From positions 1 through 6,617 of the forward strand of contig DDIK01000118.1 of assembly GCA_002338505.1 (NCBI GenBank): a stretch of 6,617 bases of DNA. Reading direction: 5' to 3'. A program made the position numbers and the translations under genes. Below the pieces are notes generated by a model that ran no database searches, was not told the DNA's origin, and saw nothing but the letters and a program-made list of their open reading frames with translations. Below are positions 5,899 to 6,617 of this stretch, in pieces. Every line of letters starts with the position of its first letter. The first letter of the stretch is position 1. The DNA comes from Bacteriovorax sp. UBA1852. GTDB taxonomy: Bacteria > Bdellovibrionota > Bacteriovoracia > Bacteriovoracales > Bacteriovoracaceae.

Positions 5899-5974
5899 TG
5901 GTGGGCCGTGACAGGATCGAACTGCCGACATCTACCTTGTAAGGGTAGCGCTCTCCCAGCTGAGCTAACGGCCC
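5899..5974 (-). tRNA. tRNA-Val (anticodon UAC)
   Basis: 76 nt with a complete cloverleaf on the minus strand. The acceptor stem is GGGCCGT/ACGGCCC with an A discriminator and encoded CCA. The D stem is GCTC/GAGC, and the anticodon stem CTACC/GGTAG encloses loop CTTACAA (anticodon TAC). The T stem GGCAG/CTGTC, with one G-T pair, encloses loop TTCGATC. UAC reads GUA and, with modification, other valine codons. It is expressed from its own promoter rather than with lon, because a terminator separates them. It is followed by a short T-run (5894-5898) without a visible hairpin. Confidence 0.97.
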
Positions 5975-5995
5975 AAAATGACTTTTGTAAGAGAT

Positions 5996-6024
5996 AAATT
6001 AATCTAATGATTGAAATGTGTCAA
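5996..6024 (-). promoter_or_regulatory. Sigma-70-type promoter of tRNA-Val
   Basis: Minus strand: perfect -35 TTGACA (6024-6019), 17-nt spacer, then TAATTT (6001-5996) as -10. The expected start is near 5989, leaving a 5' leader of about 15 nt before the mature tRNA end at 5974, to be removed by RNase P. This is the best promoter in the window by consensus match, as expected for a stable RNA. Confidence 0.8.
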
Positions 6025-6027
6025 TAT

Positions 6028-6060
6028 AAAAAAAGCCCTCTTTTTTAAAAAGAGGGCTTC
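6028..6060 (-). terminator. Intrinsic terminator of lon
   Basis: On the minus strand AAGCCCTC and GAGGGCTT form an eight-bp stem, extendable by A-T pairs toward an AT-rich loop. A run of seven T (6034-6028) follows at once. It lies about 40 nt past the lon stop and directly before the tRNA promoter. In the plus direction the T-tract is poorer (CTTCTTTGATC), but the hairpin could also stop read-through from the transporter gene. Confidence 0.9.
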
Positions 6061-6074
6061 TTTGATCAGTTTTT

Positions 6075-6090
6075 CAGTTTTTATAAAAAG
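6075..6090. repeat. Copy 2 of the 16-nt exact repeat with AT palindromic core
   Basis: CAGTTTTTATAAAAAG, identical to 1140-1155. It lies ten nt past the lon stop codon and before the lon terminator hairpin. Confidence 0.5.
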
Positions 6091-6099
6091 GTACTCTAT

Positions 6100-6617
6100 T
6101 TAATTAGCGACAGCTGAAGTATCAGTGTCACCATCAATAACTTTTAATCCTACATGTTGCATAAACTTCTCAGGCTCTCTTAAGTCTAGAGCGACCTTGA
6201 AAACATCTTCAACATGAGCCGTTGGTATGACATCAAGACCATTTTTGATTTCACTTGGAATATCAGGAAGGTCCTTTGCATTCTTTGCTGGAACAATAAC
6301 TGTTTTTACTCCAGCTTGTTTTGCAGCAAGAAGCTTCTCTTTTAATCCACCAATTGGAAGAACTCTACCACGGATTGTCACTTCACCAGTCATTGCGACA
6401 TTTTGTCTTACTGGCACTCCTGTGATTGCTGAAGTTAGAGCTGTTGCCATTGTGATACCTGCACTCGGCCCATCTTTTGGTGTCGCACCTTCTGGTACGT
6501 GAATATGAAGGTCATTCTTATCAAACCACTCATGATCAATTCCTAGACGATCAGATATACTTCTCACATAACTTAGTGCGGCTTTGGCAGATTCTTGCAT
6601 AACATCCCCAAGCTTAC
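6100..6617 (-). CDS. lon: ATP-dependent protease Lon, C-terminal proteolytic domain (5' part beyond window)
   Basis: Cytoplasmic AAA+ serine protease that degrades misfolded and selected regulatory proteins. The visible part is the last 172 complete codons. The frame is open through the right edge (SLGDV precedes MQESAKAAL), so the Met at 6600 is internal and not the start. It matches the E. coli Lon C-terminus closely: LGDVMQES, HVPEGATPKDGPSAG with the catalytic Ser codon at 6465-6463, AMTGEVTIRG, and LPIGGLKEKLLAA with the catalytic Lys codon at 6336-6334. The Ser-Lys spacing of 43 residues equals that of E. coli Ser679/Lys722. The catalytic dyad is intact. The tail after the last helix (MQHVGLKVIDGDTDTSAVAN) is slightly longer and more acidic than in E. 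coli. Transcription ends at the hairpin at 6028-6060. Confidence 0.98.
   Translation of the reverse strand, partial: KLGDVMQESAKAALSYVRSISDRLGIDHEWFDKNDLHIHVPEGATPKDGPSAGITMATALTSAITGVPVRQNVAMTGEVTIRGRVLPIGGLKEKLLAAKQAGVKTVIVPAKNAKDLPDIPSEIKNGLDVIPTAHVEDVFKVALDLREPEKFMQHVGLKVIDGDTDTSAVAN

Noticed and set aside
6227..6502. Plus-strand open frame of 91 codons
   Set aside because: It is a shadow antisense to the highly conserved proteolytic domain of lon.

Overview
The window is AT-rich and protein-dense, with Gram-negative features: signal peptides, predicted outer-membrane barrels, a Lon-type protease and a tRNA-Val with an encoded CCA. The low GC and the style of the proteins, especially a receiver protein with a degenerate HD-GYP output and a NhaR-like LysR regulator, suggest a marine Bdellovibrionota member of the Bacteriovorax/Halobacteriovorax kind. 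This is an inference from recall; no database search was run.

Left block (1-2027, all minus strand, read right to left): a NhaR-like LysR regulator, then pdxH (pyridoxine 5'-phosphate oxidase) with a GTG start, then a small signal-peptide-bearing outer-membrane protein whose ATG overlaps the end of pdxH by 22 nt and whose 3' end is cut by the window edge. The lysR promoter appears to place transcription initiation on the A of the ATG, so the mRNA is probably leaderless. About 100 nt of divergent intergenic DNA separates lysR from a plus-strand pentapeptide-repeat gene (2129-2683).

Middle block (2684-5876): the pentapeptide gene ends exactly against the stop of a minus-strand two-gene operon. 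That operon comprises a secreted or outer-membrane protein of an uncharacterised family (4071-4973) and, 10 nt downstream, a REC plus degenerate HD-GYP response regulator (2684-4060). A TauE/SafE-type membrane transporter (5067-5876, plus) is divergent from this operon across a 93-nt gap.

Right block (5899-6617, minus): tRNA-Val(UAC) with its own near-consensus sigma-70 promoter, preceded by the intrinsic terminator of lon, whose C-terminal proteolytic domain runs off the right edge.

No mobile element, CRISPR array, toxin-antitoxin pair or recognisable defence system is visible. The points most worth a second look are the HD-GYP protein with an altered active site, the uninterrupted but basic pentapeptide helix, the predicted leaderless lysR, the active-site substitutions in PdxH, and the uncharacterised envelope protein linked to the c-di-GMP-type regulator. 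No stretch over 300 nt lacks a gene.
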